DNA of 64,000 nucleotides from Ignavibacteria bacterium (GTDB lineage Bacteria; Bacteroidota; Ignavibacteria; Tepidaquicellales; Tepidaquicellaceae), in contig JADJMZ010000003.1 in the NCBI GenBank assembly GCA_016709315.1, positions 558,001 through 622,000 on the forward strand, read 5' to 3'. The position numbers were made by a program, and so were the translations under genes. The notes under the pieces are model-generated. The model did no database searches, was not told where the DNA came from, and saw only the letters and a program-made list of their open reading frames with translations. Shown one piece after another: positions 48,117 to 58,100 of the stretch. Position 1 is the stretch's first letter. Each line of letters opens with the position of its first letter.

Positions 48117-48830
48117 TTATGCTACAACTGCAAACTCTGTCTGCATAAAAGGAAGATCATTAACACATAATTGCCTGTCCAATTCAGGATGATTACAGTA
48201 AACTATTTCACCGCAGTTAAGAAGTAAATTAGGATCAAAAACATATCTGCCTAATATCATTCGTGGTTTGAATTCAGGACTATTAACAACATCTTTGAAA
48301 ATTTCATATACCAGTTCTGAGCAGTAAAGTAAGTTATCGCCGTTATCAAGTTGTTCCTGCCAGTCATATTTAATCAGATCTGCTCTGCCACGAATTTCTG
48401 AAATTCGGTATTGAATTGTCTGATCATTTTTTTTATCTACCGGTAATTTTATCACACAAAAATAATCAACTTGTTTAAGAAAATCTATCAGAGGTTGTTC
48501 GATCAATCCGGCAGCAGTAATATGCATTATCGTAGATTTCCTGTCACCTTTAAAAAATAAAATGCCTGCATGACTGAAGTATCCGGGATTTTCTTTTAAT
48601 CTGATCACAGTCTTAATTGCTATTGAGCTTAAGGATTTTGAATCAGTTGAAAGGAAAACATAATGATCGTCAGGAATGGATCTGTCAATTATCCTGAAGT
48701 AATCAGACATTACAAAAGCAGGATATCCTTTAAAACGAATATTGTATATGTTCAGCTTTTTAAAAAACAACTCCCAGGCTTTGGTTTTATCCATCCAGTT
48801 TAGAAGGCGGTATGTTAATTTTTCATTCAT
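48117..48830 (-). CDS. YiiX-like permuted papain-fold cysteine hydrolase
   Basis: 237 residues, no signal peptide. The NlpC/P60-like circularly permuted papain fold of the YiiX/YebB group is suggested by SHAGILFFKGD (catalytic His) and LLYCSELVYEIFKDV (catalytic Cys) with a connecting strand FCVIKLPVD. Enzymes of this type act on amide or thioester bonds, often of lipids or peptidoglycan fragments. It converges with the radical SAM gene and has the same kind of promoter (P8), so the two may be expressed together. Substrate unknown. Confidence 0.78.
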   Translation of the reverse strand: MNEKLTYRLLNWMDKTKAWELFFKKLNIYNIRFKGYPAFVMSDYFRIIDRSIPDDHYVFLSTDSKSLSSIAIKTVIRLKENPGYFSHAGILFFKGDRKSTIMHITAAGLIEQPLIDFLKQVDYFCVIKLPVDKKNDQTIQYRISEIRGRADLIKYDWQEQLDNGDNLLYCSELVYEIFKDVVNSPEFKPRMILGRYVFDPNLLLNCGEIVYCNHPELDRQLCVNDLPFMQTEFAVVA

Positions 48831-48860
48831 TGTTTAAATCCTTTTCTTATTTCTTCCATA

Positions 48861-48905
48861 CAAATATAGAGAATTCCTGTTTTCCGGTTGTCATAGATTT
48901 GTCAA
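48861..48905 (-). promoter_or_regulatory. Promoter P8: double GACAAT repeat plus TATATTTG box
   Basis: Minus strand: TTGACAAATCT, ATGACAACCGG, 15 bases, TATATTTG (48868-48861), about 30 bases before the ATG at 48830. The remaining 48906-49245 gap shows no other feature apart from an AAAGGAGG purine run at 49178. Confidence 0.82.
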
Positions 48906-49245
48906 AAATTTATAAGGTAAAATGATTGTCTGATAAAGTATCAAACTTAAGTAAATCTATAATTTAAGATTGAGCCGGAGGTCTTTCAAAACAGGATCTC
49001 AGGAAATAACAGAATAAAGTTTTTAATAAATAAACTTTTGAAAAAGATAGAAACATATTTGACATTTTGATTTTGCAGAATATTAAAGTTAAAAAAAGAT
49101 CACAGTGATTTAATTTAGCATTGTATACAATAATAAGGAATTGTAATTTTGCCTGTCAGCAGTATTTAATAAATTGAAAAGGAGGCAGACAAAAAAGAAA
49201 ATATTTATAATAAAAATTTATTTATGAATTTAATAAATCAATATT

Positions 49246-51318
49246 ATGAAAACAAAAATTCTTTATTCTGTTTGTTTAGCTTTAATTATTTATTTCTCAT
49301 TCATTTCAGGCTGCAGTGAAGATAATCCCGTAGTCAATCCTCCCGGTACAAATGACGCAATTGTAGGAACATTAGTATCAACTTCCAGCAGCATTACAGT
49401 CGGATCAAATGATACAGTTATCTTCAGATTTACAGTAAACCCGGGAACCGCCTTCACTGATTCAGTATCTCATCTCATAAAGATAGTAAACAGCACAGAA
49501 ACAGAAATTGGTTTGCTTAAGGATAACGGCTTATTGTCAAATGGAGATGAGATTGCGCATGATAATGTGTACAGCGGGAAGTTTATCTTTAATGAACCAT
49601 CAGCAGGAGAGATAAAATACAAAGCTAAGGGAATCATATCAACATCATCAAACGGTTATTCACAAGTAATAGCAATAACGGTTAACAGTCAGCTTACCTC
49701 TCAGGAAATCAGCACTCTTTTTAAAACTCAGTCCAGCGCAAAGAATCAGCTTCAGACTTATCTTGCGGGAAATCCGAATAACATTGAAAATGCCACGACA
49801 CAGCTGGTTGCATGGCTTCAGACACAGCCCGGAGTTCAGAGTGTTGAACGCAACGGCAATACGGGAATTATAATCCATTATACAAGCGGGATATCCGGAG
49901 GTTTATTGTATTCAGTTGCTGATGCAACAGGACGCATTCACACTTTAGGGGGTGAAGCTGCAAATGATACACTCAGAAGAAATAAAAGATCTGTTCCATT
50001 GAATGAACAGACAATAGGAATCAATGATTATTATCAGGACAATGCAAATACATATACTGATAATCCTCCATTAGACCCGAATACAATAGGTAACAGGAAT
50101 GTACTTATATATGAACCGTTTCAGGCAGCATTTCCAACTTATCCTGTAGGTCCGAAAATCATAACAAGATTAAATCAGTCTACCTGCAAAGATTACAATG
50201 TAACAACATTTACAAATCAGAATGCAAATATATCTGTTTTGTCAAGTCTTACTAATTACGGTCTGGTATTTATCACAACTCACGGATTAACAGGCAAGAG
50301 AATATTTACAGGTGAAATTGCTGATACAAATCTTCAGATATATAAGACAACATACAGGGCAATGGTAAAAGCTGATAAACTGTCTATCTGGAAAAATATT
50401 ACCATAGCTCAAAACGGTCTTTTAAGAGATACTGCAGATGTATATGTAGCTACCGATAAATTTATTTCAGCACTTTCAGGTACTTTTCCAAATTCTGTAA
50501 TAGTAAACAACTCCTGTGAAAGCGCATTGAATCCTGATCTTGGAAATGCATTTATCGGAAAGGGAGCAAAAACATATTTCGGATACAGTAAAGTCGTTCA
50601 TATCGGATTCGTTGCAGACATAAGCGATTCGATCGCTAAGAGAATGGCAGTTGACGGCAAAACTTCCGGAAATACATTCTTTGCAGCTACTGATCCCGAA
50701 GATCCTTTTGCTGTACTTACTAAAATAGTCGGTTCGAATGATCTGAGTTTTTCCACATCACTATTAAATAAAGATTATGAACTCGGTACGATCGAAGGAT
50801 GGACCAGATCAGGAGACGGAAGAGTTATCAGCAGACTTGGAACAGTAAATCCGACTCAGGGAAGTTTCATGGGAATTATCTCTACCGGACTCGGATATAC
50901 CACTTCAAGCGGTTCGGTCTCACAATGCTTCTTAGTGCAGAATACACAGTCAACGCTGAAGCTGAAATGGAATTTCCTTTCGGAAGAATTTCTCGAATTT
51001 ATACATTCCCAGTATCAGGATTACTTCAGGATCCTTCTGGTAAAGCAGGACGGTTCTCAGGTTACATTATTTTCAAGGACAATAGACGAGATGGCGCTGC
51101 AGTTCGGAGCAGATACAAATCACGCCGGACAGTTAATAAGCGTTTCACCGAACATAGTGTTTGATGAAGGCGGAGTTTACATGACAGGCTGGCAGGATAT
51201 TTCTTTTAACATAATACCTTACCGCGGACAGACCGTAGTAATTATTTTCAAATGCGGTGATGTCGGCGACAGTATTTATGATACAGCAATCCTACTTGAT
51301 GATATCATAATACAATAA
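49246..51318 (+). CDS. Lipoprotein with caspase-like (clan CD) peptidase signature
   Basis: 690 residues. Lipoprotein signal with lipobox FISGC (Cys23), an immunoglobulin-like beta domain (about 35-140), then a segment with YGLVFITTHGLTG (His346) and SVIVNNSCESALN (Cys424). A hydrophobic strand ending in HG, and a later one ending in a Cys, is the dyad arrangement of clan CD peptidases (caspase, gingipain, clostripain). The C-terminal 150 residues look like a jelly-roll adhesion or MAM-like domain (NFLSEEFLEFIHSQY, GWQDISFNIIPYRGQ). No sorting tail; anchoring would be by lipid. The peptidase call is from motif layout only. Confidence 0.72.
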   Translation: MKTKILYSVCLALIIYFSFISGCSEDNPVVNPPGTNDAIVGTLVSTSSSITVGSNDTVIFRFTVNPGTAFTDSVSHLIKIVNSTETEIGLLKDNGLLSNGDEIAHDNVYSGKFIFNEPSAGEIKYKAKGIISTSSNGYSQVIAITVNSQLTSQEISTLFKTQSSAKNQLQTYLAGNPNNIENATTQLVAWLQTQPGVQSVERNGNTGIIIHYTSGISGGLLYSVADATGRIHTLGGEAANDTLRRNKRSVPLNEQTIGINDYYQDNANTYTDNPPLDPNTIGNRNVLIYEPFQAAFPTYPVGPKIITRLNQSTCKDYNVTTFTNQNANISVLSSLTNYGLVFITTHGLTGKRIFTGEIADTNLQIYKTTYRAMVKADKLSIWKNITIAQNGLLRDTADVYVATDKFISALSGTFPNSVIVNNSCESALNPDLGNAFIGKGAKTYFGYSKVVHIGFVADISDSIAKRMAVDGKTSGNTFFAATDPEDPFAVLTKIVGSNDLSFSTSLLNKDYELGTIEGWTRSGDGRVISRLGTVNPTQGSFMGIISTGLGYTTSSGSVSQCFLVQNTQSTLKLKWNFLSEEFLEFIHSQYQDYFRILLVKQDGSQVTLFSRTIDEMALQFGADTNHAGQLISVSPNIVFDEGGVYMTGWQDISFNIIPYRGQTVVIIFKCGDVGDSIYDTAILLDDIIIQ

Positions 51319-51326
51319 CCAGAATA

Positions 51327-51355
51327 AAAAGACCGGGTGTCCCGCCCGGTCTTTT
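51327..51355 (+). terminator. Intrinsic terminator
   Basis: A perfect 11-bp stem AAAAGACCGGG/CCCGGTCTTTT with a 7-base loop, 8 bases after the lipoprotein stop, ending in a T-run. The 51356-51706 stretch beyond it holds only AT-rich sequence and a short TAATTGC heptamer array at 51606-51632. Confidence 0.93.
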
Positions 51356-51706
51356 GTTAAATATGAAACGTGAGATCTAAGATGTGAAACTTGAGTTGAA
51401 AGAAATCTTTTCCATAACCTGTTACAAATCCATGTAAAATTCTTTTATCATACATTCCAATGGACATTAAATCCATTTCATTTTTTGAATTTAATTCAAA
51501 AAGATAAAAAATTTAAATAAATATTTTTATGAAAACTAAAAATCTTTACTTATTTGATTCCCAAGAAAAGCAATATGAATGACAATATGAGCTTCTCAAA
51601 ATCTCTAATTGCTAATTGCTAATTGTTAATTTTAAAATTCTGTGTAATTTTAATTTGAAATTATTATTTTATTGAAAAAAATATTATTAATAAAAAAATA
51701 ATTACT

Positions 51707-53302
51707 ATGAATCTCAGGCAGATTATTATAACTATAAATTTATTTCTGGTTAATTTATCCTTTGCGCAGATTCCAAATCCTTCTCTAATCGGATACTGGC
51801 AGAACTGGAATGATTTTCAGTGTCCATACATTCAGCTTACGCAAATTGATACAAGCTATAATATAATTCCGGTGGCATTTGCAATTCCGGTTTCCGGCAC
51901 TACATACAACATGACATTCACACCGGACGGCATTACACAGCTTACGTTTAAAAAACAAATTGACACAATGCATCTCAGAGGCAAAAAAGTAATTATATCA
52001 ATCGGAGGAGCGAATGATCCTGTGTCTTTGCCGGATACAAATAAAAGAAATACTTTCATTACTTCAATGATGAATATTATTAATACTTACGGCTTCGACG
52101 GCATTGACATAGACCTTGAAGGAAGTTCGCTTTCAGTAAGCGGAGGAACTATCGCTAATCCCGTTGATGCAAAAGTAATTAATCTTATCTATGCAATAAG
52201 AAAAATCATGGATCTTTACAGAGTTCAGTTTGGCAACAAAATGCTGCTCACTATGGCTCCTGAAACAGCTTACGTGCAGGGCGGAATGTCAGCTTATGCA
52301 GGAATCTGGGGAGCATATCTCCCTGTCATTCACGCTCTCAGAGATTCGATAGAGATATTGCATGTGCAGTTGTATAACAGCGGAAGCATGTATGGAATAG
52401 ACGGGAACATTTATAATCAGGGTACAGTGGATTTTATTCTTTCTCAGACTGAAGCTGTGATTCAGGGATTCAATACTGCTGGAGGACATTTCAGCGGACT
52501 CAGAGCAGATCAGATAGCGGTGGGACTTCCTGCATGTTCGAATGCAGCAGGTGGCGGATACATAGTACCGGATTCTGTGAAAGCTGCAATACAGTATTTA
52601 AGAGGTCTTGCTCCCAAGCCCGCGAAATATACACGGGTAAGTTCTTATCCTTTGCTGAGAGGAATGATGGATTGGTCAATCAACTGGGATAAAGTCGCAA
52701 CCTGCGGTCCTGTTTATGATTTTGCAAATAATTTCAACAGAATATTCCGTCCTTCTCAGATTCTTATTCTTAATATTTTCATTGAAGGATTTTATATTCC
52801 TTCAGCGGATTCAACAAGAAAAGATACTGTAAAAGTATTTTTAAGAGATACTATAGCTCCGTTCATTACAATTGATTCTTCGAAAGGATTATTTAATACG
52901 AACGGATCGGCAACAATAAATTTTACAAATGCACAGAACAGCAGAAAATATTATTTGCAGATTAAACACAGAAATTCAATAGAGACATGGTCTAAAACCG
53001 GCGGAGTAATTTTCACATCTTCAAATGCAAATTATAATTTTACTGATAATTCATCGCAGGCATATGGAAACAACATGAAGCAAATTGATAATTCTCCGTT
53101 AAGATTTGCGTTCTACAGCGGGGATATAAATCAGGACGGATCAATAGATGCATCGGATCTGAGTGCGGTGGATAACGGAGCATCCGGCTCTGTGAGCGGA
53201 TATGTCGCTGCCGATGTTAACGGAGATAATTTCGTTGATGCGGCGGATCAGAGCATAGTGGATAATAATGCGTTCAATTCTGTGAGTGTGATAATTCCTT
53301 GA
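51707..53302 (+). CDS. GH18 chitinase-like protein with dockerin-like C-terminal module
   Basis: 531 residues: signal peptide (IIITINLFLVNLSFAQ), a GH18 TIM-barrel catalytic domain (about 22-350) starting LIGYWQNWNDF, with KKVIISIGGAND and the catalytic signature DGIDIDLE (Asp131 to Glu138). Further landmarks are LLTMAPETAYVQGG and GMMDWSINWDKV. The alternative module follows (about 355-531): FIEGFYIPSADSTRKDTVKV, HRNSIETWSKTGG, DINQDGSIDASD and DVNGDNFVDAAD, ending SVIIP. All catalytic residues of the family are present, so it probably hydrolyses chitin or related N-acetylglucosamine polymers outside the cell. Confidence 0.92.
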   Translation: MNLRQIIITINLFLVNLSFAQIPNPSLIGYWQNWNDFQCPYIQLTQIDTSYNIIPVAFAIPVSGTTYNMTFTPDGITQLTFKKQIDTMHLRGKKVIISIGGANDPVSLPDTNKRNTFITSMMNIINTYGFDGIDIDLEGSSLSVSGGTIANPVDAKVINLIYAIRKIMDLYRVQFGNKMLLTMAPETAYVQGGMSAYAGIWGAYLPVIHALRDSIEILHVQLYNSGSMYGIDGNIYNQGTVDFILSQTEAVIQGFNTAGGHFSGLRADQIAVGLPACSNAAGGGYIVPDSVKAAIQYLRGLAPKPAKYTRVSSYPLLRGMMDWSINWDKVATCGPVYDFANNFNRIFRPSQILILNIFIEGFYIPSADSTRKDTVKVFLRDTIAPFITIDSSKGLFNTNGSATINFTNAQNSRKYYLQIKHRNSIETWSKTGGVIFTSSNANYNFTDNSSQAYGNNMKQIDNSPLRFAFYSGDINQDGSIDASDLSAVDNGASGSVSGYVAADVNGDNFVDAADQSIVDNNAFNSVSVIIP

Positions 53303-53445
53303 TTCAGTTAGGCAGTGTGGCAGTTGGGCAGTTAGTCATTGTGGCAGTTGGATAGTTTTGATTTTCAAATTATAATTTATGATTTTAGATTGTTAATTGT
53401 TATCTGTCACACTGTTAACTGCTTAAATGTCTAACTGTTAAAAAG

Positions 53446-53474
53446 AGCCGGCGGAGAGATCTTCCGGCTTTTTT
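53446..53474 (+). terminator. Probable intrinsic terminator
   Basis: AGCCGG (53446-53451) pairs with CCGGCT (53464-53469), with an A-run before and six T after. A GGCAGTT array precedes it (53305-53355). Confidence 0.8.
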
Positions 53475-53528
53475 ATTATGATGGAAAAATATTAATTTGA
53501 TATTAACAATAAATATTGCTGGCAGGAG

Positions 53529-54986
53529 TTATTTTTCAAATTCATTTAACTTTTCCAGTATCCATTGAACATTTGTAAATTTCGAAGTGTTTATTCTGGC
53601 TTTGAATTTAGTAAAAGCATATTCATCAAATTTATTATTAAGTCTGATTAATTCACCCACTGAGTTTACGAATAATAAATAATTATTCCTCATTTCATCT
53701 TTTATTAATTTTGATTTTCTGAGAAAATGTTTATATGCATCAATAAATGATATTGCGCTTTCAAAAGCATTTAATTCATACAGGCTTTTAAGAGTCTGTA
53801 TTTTAATGTCATTCTTGAAATAAAGATTATCATTTGTTGAATTAAGCAGATCGTTAAAGTTAATATTGTTACTCAGCTCTAATGCTTTTTGAAATTTACC
53901 CTGTAAAAAATTCAACTGTGAATTTGAATATGCCAGTATTGATCTGCGGCTTTGAACATCAACAAAGTGAATATACTTTGAAATAAATTTTTTCAGAATA
54001 TTAATTTCCTTTTCCATTGTGCAGAGTATCAGAATATTCCTGTACAAATTTAAATCAATGTGATCACTTTTCTTATGTGAAAGAACATTAAATTTTAACA
54101 TCTCAAGCATAAATTTTAAAAACTCCTTATTACAGGAATTATCTCCCCTGGAAATTTTATTTATATAATAAACCTGCATTACGGAATAAATGTTTTTCTT
54201 ATCTATCTTTGTAAGTACGGAAAAATATTTTTTAAAATACTTTTCAGCAATATTAAAATGTTCATCACTTTCTTCTGACTGTTCAGTCAGAAAACAAATG
54301 CTTAAGTGAAAATAGATCATCAGTAATGGTGAATCCTCAAATTCACCCAAATGATTCTTAACATATTCCAGCGAGTGTTTTAGAAAATCATACCTGTGCT
54401 TTACATTGACGCGCTGCTCTTCTACAATCATATAAAATACATTCTCCAGAATTGAGATAAGGAATAACTTTATTGTATTATTAAGCTGCTTATCCCTGAA
54501 GTTATCGGTCAATGCTTTATCCACGATCAGAAAACTATTTATTTCATATACAAAGTTAATGTCTTCATAGTAACCGTGGTCTTTAGACTTGTTAGCTTTA
54601 ATCTTCTTCTCAAAAGCTCTGATTTTTTTCTCTGTTATATCAATCAGATCTCTGTTCTTCAATTCTTCTATAAAAAGCTTTTCGAAAGCAGAATTACTTT
54701 CTGTCAGATTAATTTTTATGAATTTCTCAGCAAGGACATTCAGATCTGAAAAAAGGTTTCGGATATATGATTCTTTATAATCTGCATTTCCCATTAAAGA
54801 TCTGAAAAGGCTTTTCTTTGACAGATCATCGGACGAATAATCCGGATGATATATTTTCAGTAATTCAAAAAGCCCAATGACTTTTAAATTCTTATTATGA
54901 AAAGGATTCTGAATGAACTCATCAAACAGTTTCAGTTCCTTACCGGAAAATGTCTTGAGGATTTGTATGACGCTGTATCTTAACAT
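53529..54986 (-). CDS. Alpha-helical protein of unknown function, 485 residues
   Basis: Mostly helical and Lys/Glu/Asn-rich, without signal peptide. The N-terminus IQILKTFSGKELKLFDEFIQ, NPFHNKNLKVIGLFELL recalls a family of unknown function that I have seen in several Ignavibacteria and Bacteroidota genomes. Repeating helix pairs such as RSILAYSNSQLNFLQGKFQK and TLKSLYELNAFESAISFIDA suggest TPR-like repeats. It may be a cytoplasmic scaffold or regulator. It is the only gene of its type in this window, flanked by exported-protein genes on the other strand. Confidence 0.7.
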   Translation of the reverse strand: MLRYSVIQILKTFSGKELKLFDEFIQNPFHNKNLKVIGLFELLKIYHPDYSSDDLSKKSLFRSLMGNADYKESYIRNLFSDLNVLAEKFIKINLTESNSAFEKLFIEELKNRDLIDITEKKIRAFEKKIKANKSKDHGYYEDINFVYEINSFLIVDKALTDNFRDKQLNNTIKLFLISILENVFYMIVEEQRVNVKHRYDFLKHSLEYVKNHLGEFEDSPLLMIYFHLSICFLTEQSEESDEHFNIAEKYFKKYFSVLTKIDKKNIYSVMQVYYINKISRGDNSCNKEFLKFMLEMLKFNVLSHKKSDHIDLNLYRNILILCTMEKEINILKKFISKYIHFVDVQSRRSILAYSNSQLNFLQGKFQKALELSNNINFNDLLNSTNDNLYFKNDIKIQTLKSLYELNAFESAISFIDAYKHFLRKSKLIKDEMRNNYLLFVNSVGELIRLNNKFDEYAFTKFKARINTSKFTNVQWILEKLNEFEK

Positions 54987-55153
54987 ATTCTTAAATTATG
55001 AACAATAAGTCATATCTTAAAGTCAGGATGCTATTTCAAAAAAAATTCTTTGGAGAAATAATACAATCAGTTTAATTTTGCTGAAGATTTTAATAACTCC
55101 AGAGTGAAGTCATAAAAAAATTAATTTTTATTAATAAAATAAAACCATACGTC

Positions 55154-58100
55154 ATGAAAATTAAAACAAAACTTTATGTGATTACAGGAATGATTTTAAT
55201 TTTATATTCCGTTACTTACTCTGTTATGTCAAAAGACAAATCCGAAACAATTTCTTTCTCACATCAAAATGCGCTAACTCAGCAAACAAAATCCGATTCA
55301 TTACCGGAAGGAGTTAATAAGGACTGGCTTAATAAACTGCGTGATGAATACGGGAATAAAATAATTAATGATGATAATCTTACAACTTCAGGACAATTTC
55401 CTGAAGACCCTGAGGGTGATGCTTTTCAGAGAAAAATTTTTAACGGATTAAATACAGGAGATAATTTCGGAGTATCCGTCAGCAATGCCGGAGACGTGAA
55501 CGGAGACGGCTATGATGATATTATTATCGGAGCTCAGAACTACTCTTCAAACACAGGCAGAGCTTACATCTATTACGGAGGATTAAGTATGAGTACAATT
55601 GCAAATGTAATACTGACCGGCAGTGCGACAAATAATTATTTCGGAAGAGCGGTCTCTTCAGCCGGCGACGTAAACGGTGACGGATACTCAGACGTGATAG
55701 TCGGAGCTTACGGATATACAACTACAACAGGAAGGGCATATATATATTTTGGCGGCACACCTATGAACAATATTGCTGATGTAACTATGACAGGCGAGAC
55801 AACATTTAATTTATTCGGAATTTCAGTTTCAACAGCAGGCGATGTAAATGGTGACGGATTTTCAGATGTATTTGTCGGAGCTAATGGTTACACTTCAAGT
55901 ACCGGAAGAGCATACATATTCTTAGGAGGTGCTTCTATGAACAATGTTGCTGATGTAACAATGACCGGAGAAGCAGCAAGCAGTCATTTTGGATATTCAG
56001 TCTCGGATGCCGGTGATGTAAACGGTGACGGATATTCAGACGTGATTGCAGGTGCATATAATTATTCTTCATCTACAGGAAGAGCTTATATTTATTTCGG
56101 CGGCGCTTCAATGAATAATACTGCTGATGTAACTATGACCGGCGAAAGTGCATTCAGTAATTTCGGAAATTCTGTATCTGGAGCAGGCGATGTGAACGGA
56201 GACGGATATTCTGATGTAATTGCCGGAGCTTATGGTTACAATTCATCAACGGGAAGAGCTTATATTTATTTCGGCGCCGCTTCAATGAATAATACTGCGG
56301 ACGTAACTTTGACCGGCGAAGCTTCCGGAATTCAGCTTGGACAATCAGTCTCCGAAGCAGGTGATGTAAACGGTGACGGTTATTCTGATGTCATAATCGG
56401 TGCAAATGTGTTTTCTACATTTACCGGCAAAGTATATGTTTACTTTGGCGGACTTTCTATGGATAATTCTCCTGATGCATCAATTACAGGAGAAGCAGCG
56501 GGAAATCAATTCGGATATTCTGTCTCTGCAGCAGGTGACGTAAATGCAGATGGATATTCTGATGTAATTGCAGGGGCTTGGGGATATAGCACGAATACCG
56601 GCAGAGCATATTTGTATGATTATTTTATGAAAGGAAATATCATACCGGAGATTACAATGACAGGCGAAGCAACAAACAATAATTTTGGAGCTTCAGTATC
56701 AACAGCCGGAGATGTAAACGGCGACGGGTATTCAGATGTAATTGTTGGTGCATATGATTATTCTTCTTCTACCGGCAGAGCTTATATTTATTTTGGCGGG
56801 GATTCTTTGAATAATACTGCTGATGTGACTTTGACCGGGGAAGCAGCCGGTATTCAATTTGGATATTCGGTCTCGGATGCAGGCGATGTGAACGGTGACG
56901 GATTTTCTGATGTGATTGTCGGAGCTTATGGTTACAGTTCATTTACCGGCAGAGCATACATTTATTTTGGAGGTGTTTCGATGAATAATGTTGCTGATAT
57001 AATTATCACAGGTGAGGCAACATCCAATGCATTTGGAACTTCAGTATCAACAGCCGGAGATGTAAACGGTGACGGATATTCCGATGTGATTGTCGGAGCT
57101 GATGGTTATAGTTCATCTACCGGCAGAGCATACATTTATTTGGGAGGTGTTTCCATGAATAATATAGTTGATGTAACTATGACAGGTGAAACAACAAGCA
57201 ATGTTTTTGGAAATTCAGTCTCCACCGCAGGCGATGTAAACGGTGACGGATATTCTGATGTGATTATCGGAGCTAATGGTTATAGTTCATCTACAGGCAA
57301 AGCATATGTATATTTCGGAGGAGCATCAATGAATAATACTGCAGATATTACAATGACAGGTGAATCTACAAATAGCGATTTTGGATATTCAATTTCTGCA
57401 GCAGGAGATTTAAACGGTGACAGTTATTCAGATATAATAATAGGAGCAGCTAGTTACAATTCAAATACCGGCAGAGCATATGTTTTTTATGGAGGTGCTA
57501 TGATGAATAATGTCGCTGATGTAATTATGACAGGAGGGTCAACAAACACTACATTTGGAATTTCAGTCTCGAATGCAGGGGATGTTAACCGTGACGGATA
57601 TTCTGATGTGATTGTGGGTTCTAGTTTATATTCATCATCAACCGGCAGCTCAAATATATTTTTTGGAGGCACTAATATGAATAATACAGCTGATGTTACT
57701 TTGAAAAGTGAAATCGATGGGGGTCATTTTGGATTTTCAGTCTCATTTGCAGGTGATGTGAATGGTGACGGATATTCTGATGTGATTGCCGGAGCTAATT
57801 ATGTTAATACATCTACCGGACGTGCATATATTTATACCGGTTCTGCAATCAGTATAATTCCTGTATTGAATTATGTAAAGGATGTTCCGAATGACAAGGG
57901 AGGAAAAGTAAATCTTAAATGGACAAGAAGCGGATATGATGTTCAGGGAAATTCAGAGATAACTGATTATCTTATCCAGAGAAGTTTCCCGCCTTCAGGT
58001 GGAAGTTTTTCGTGGCAGAATATTACGACAATCCCTGCTTCACATGAATCATTTTATACTTACTTAGATTCTACGCCTTCTGATTCCACATCAAACAACA

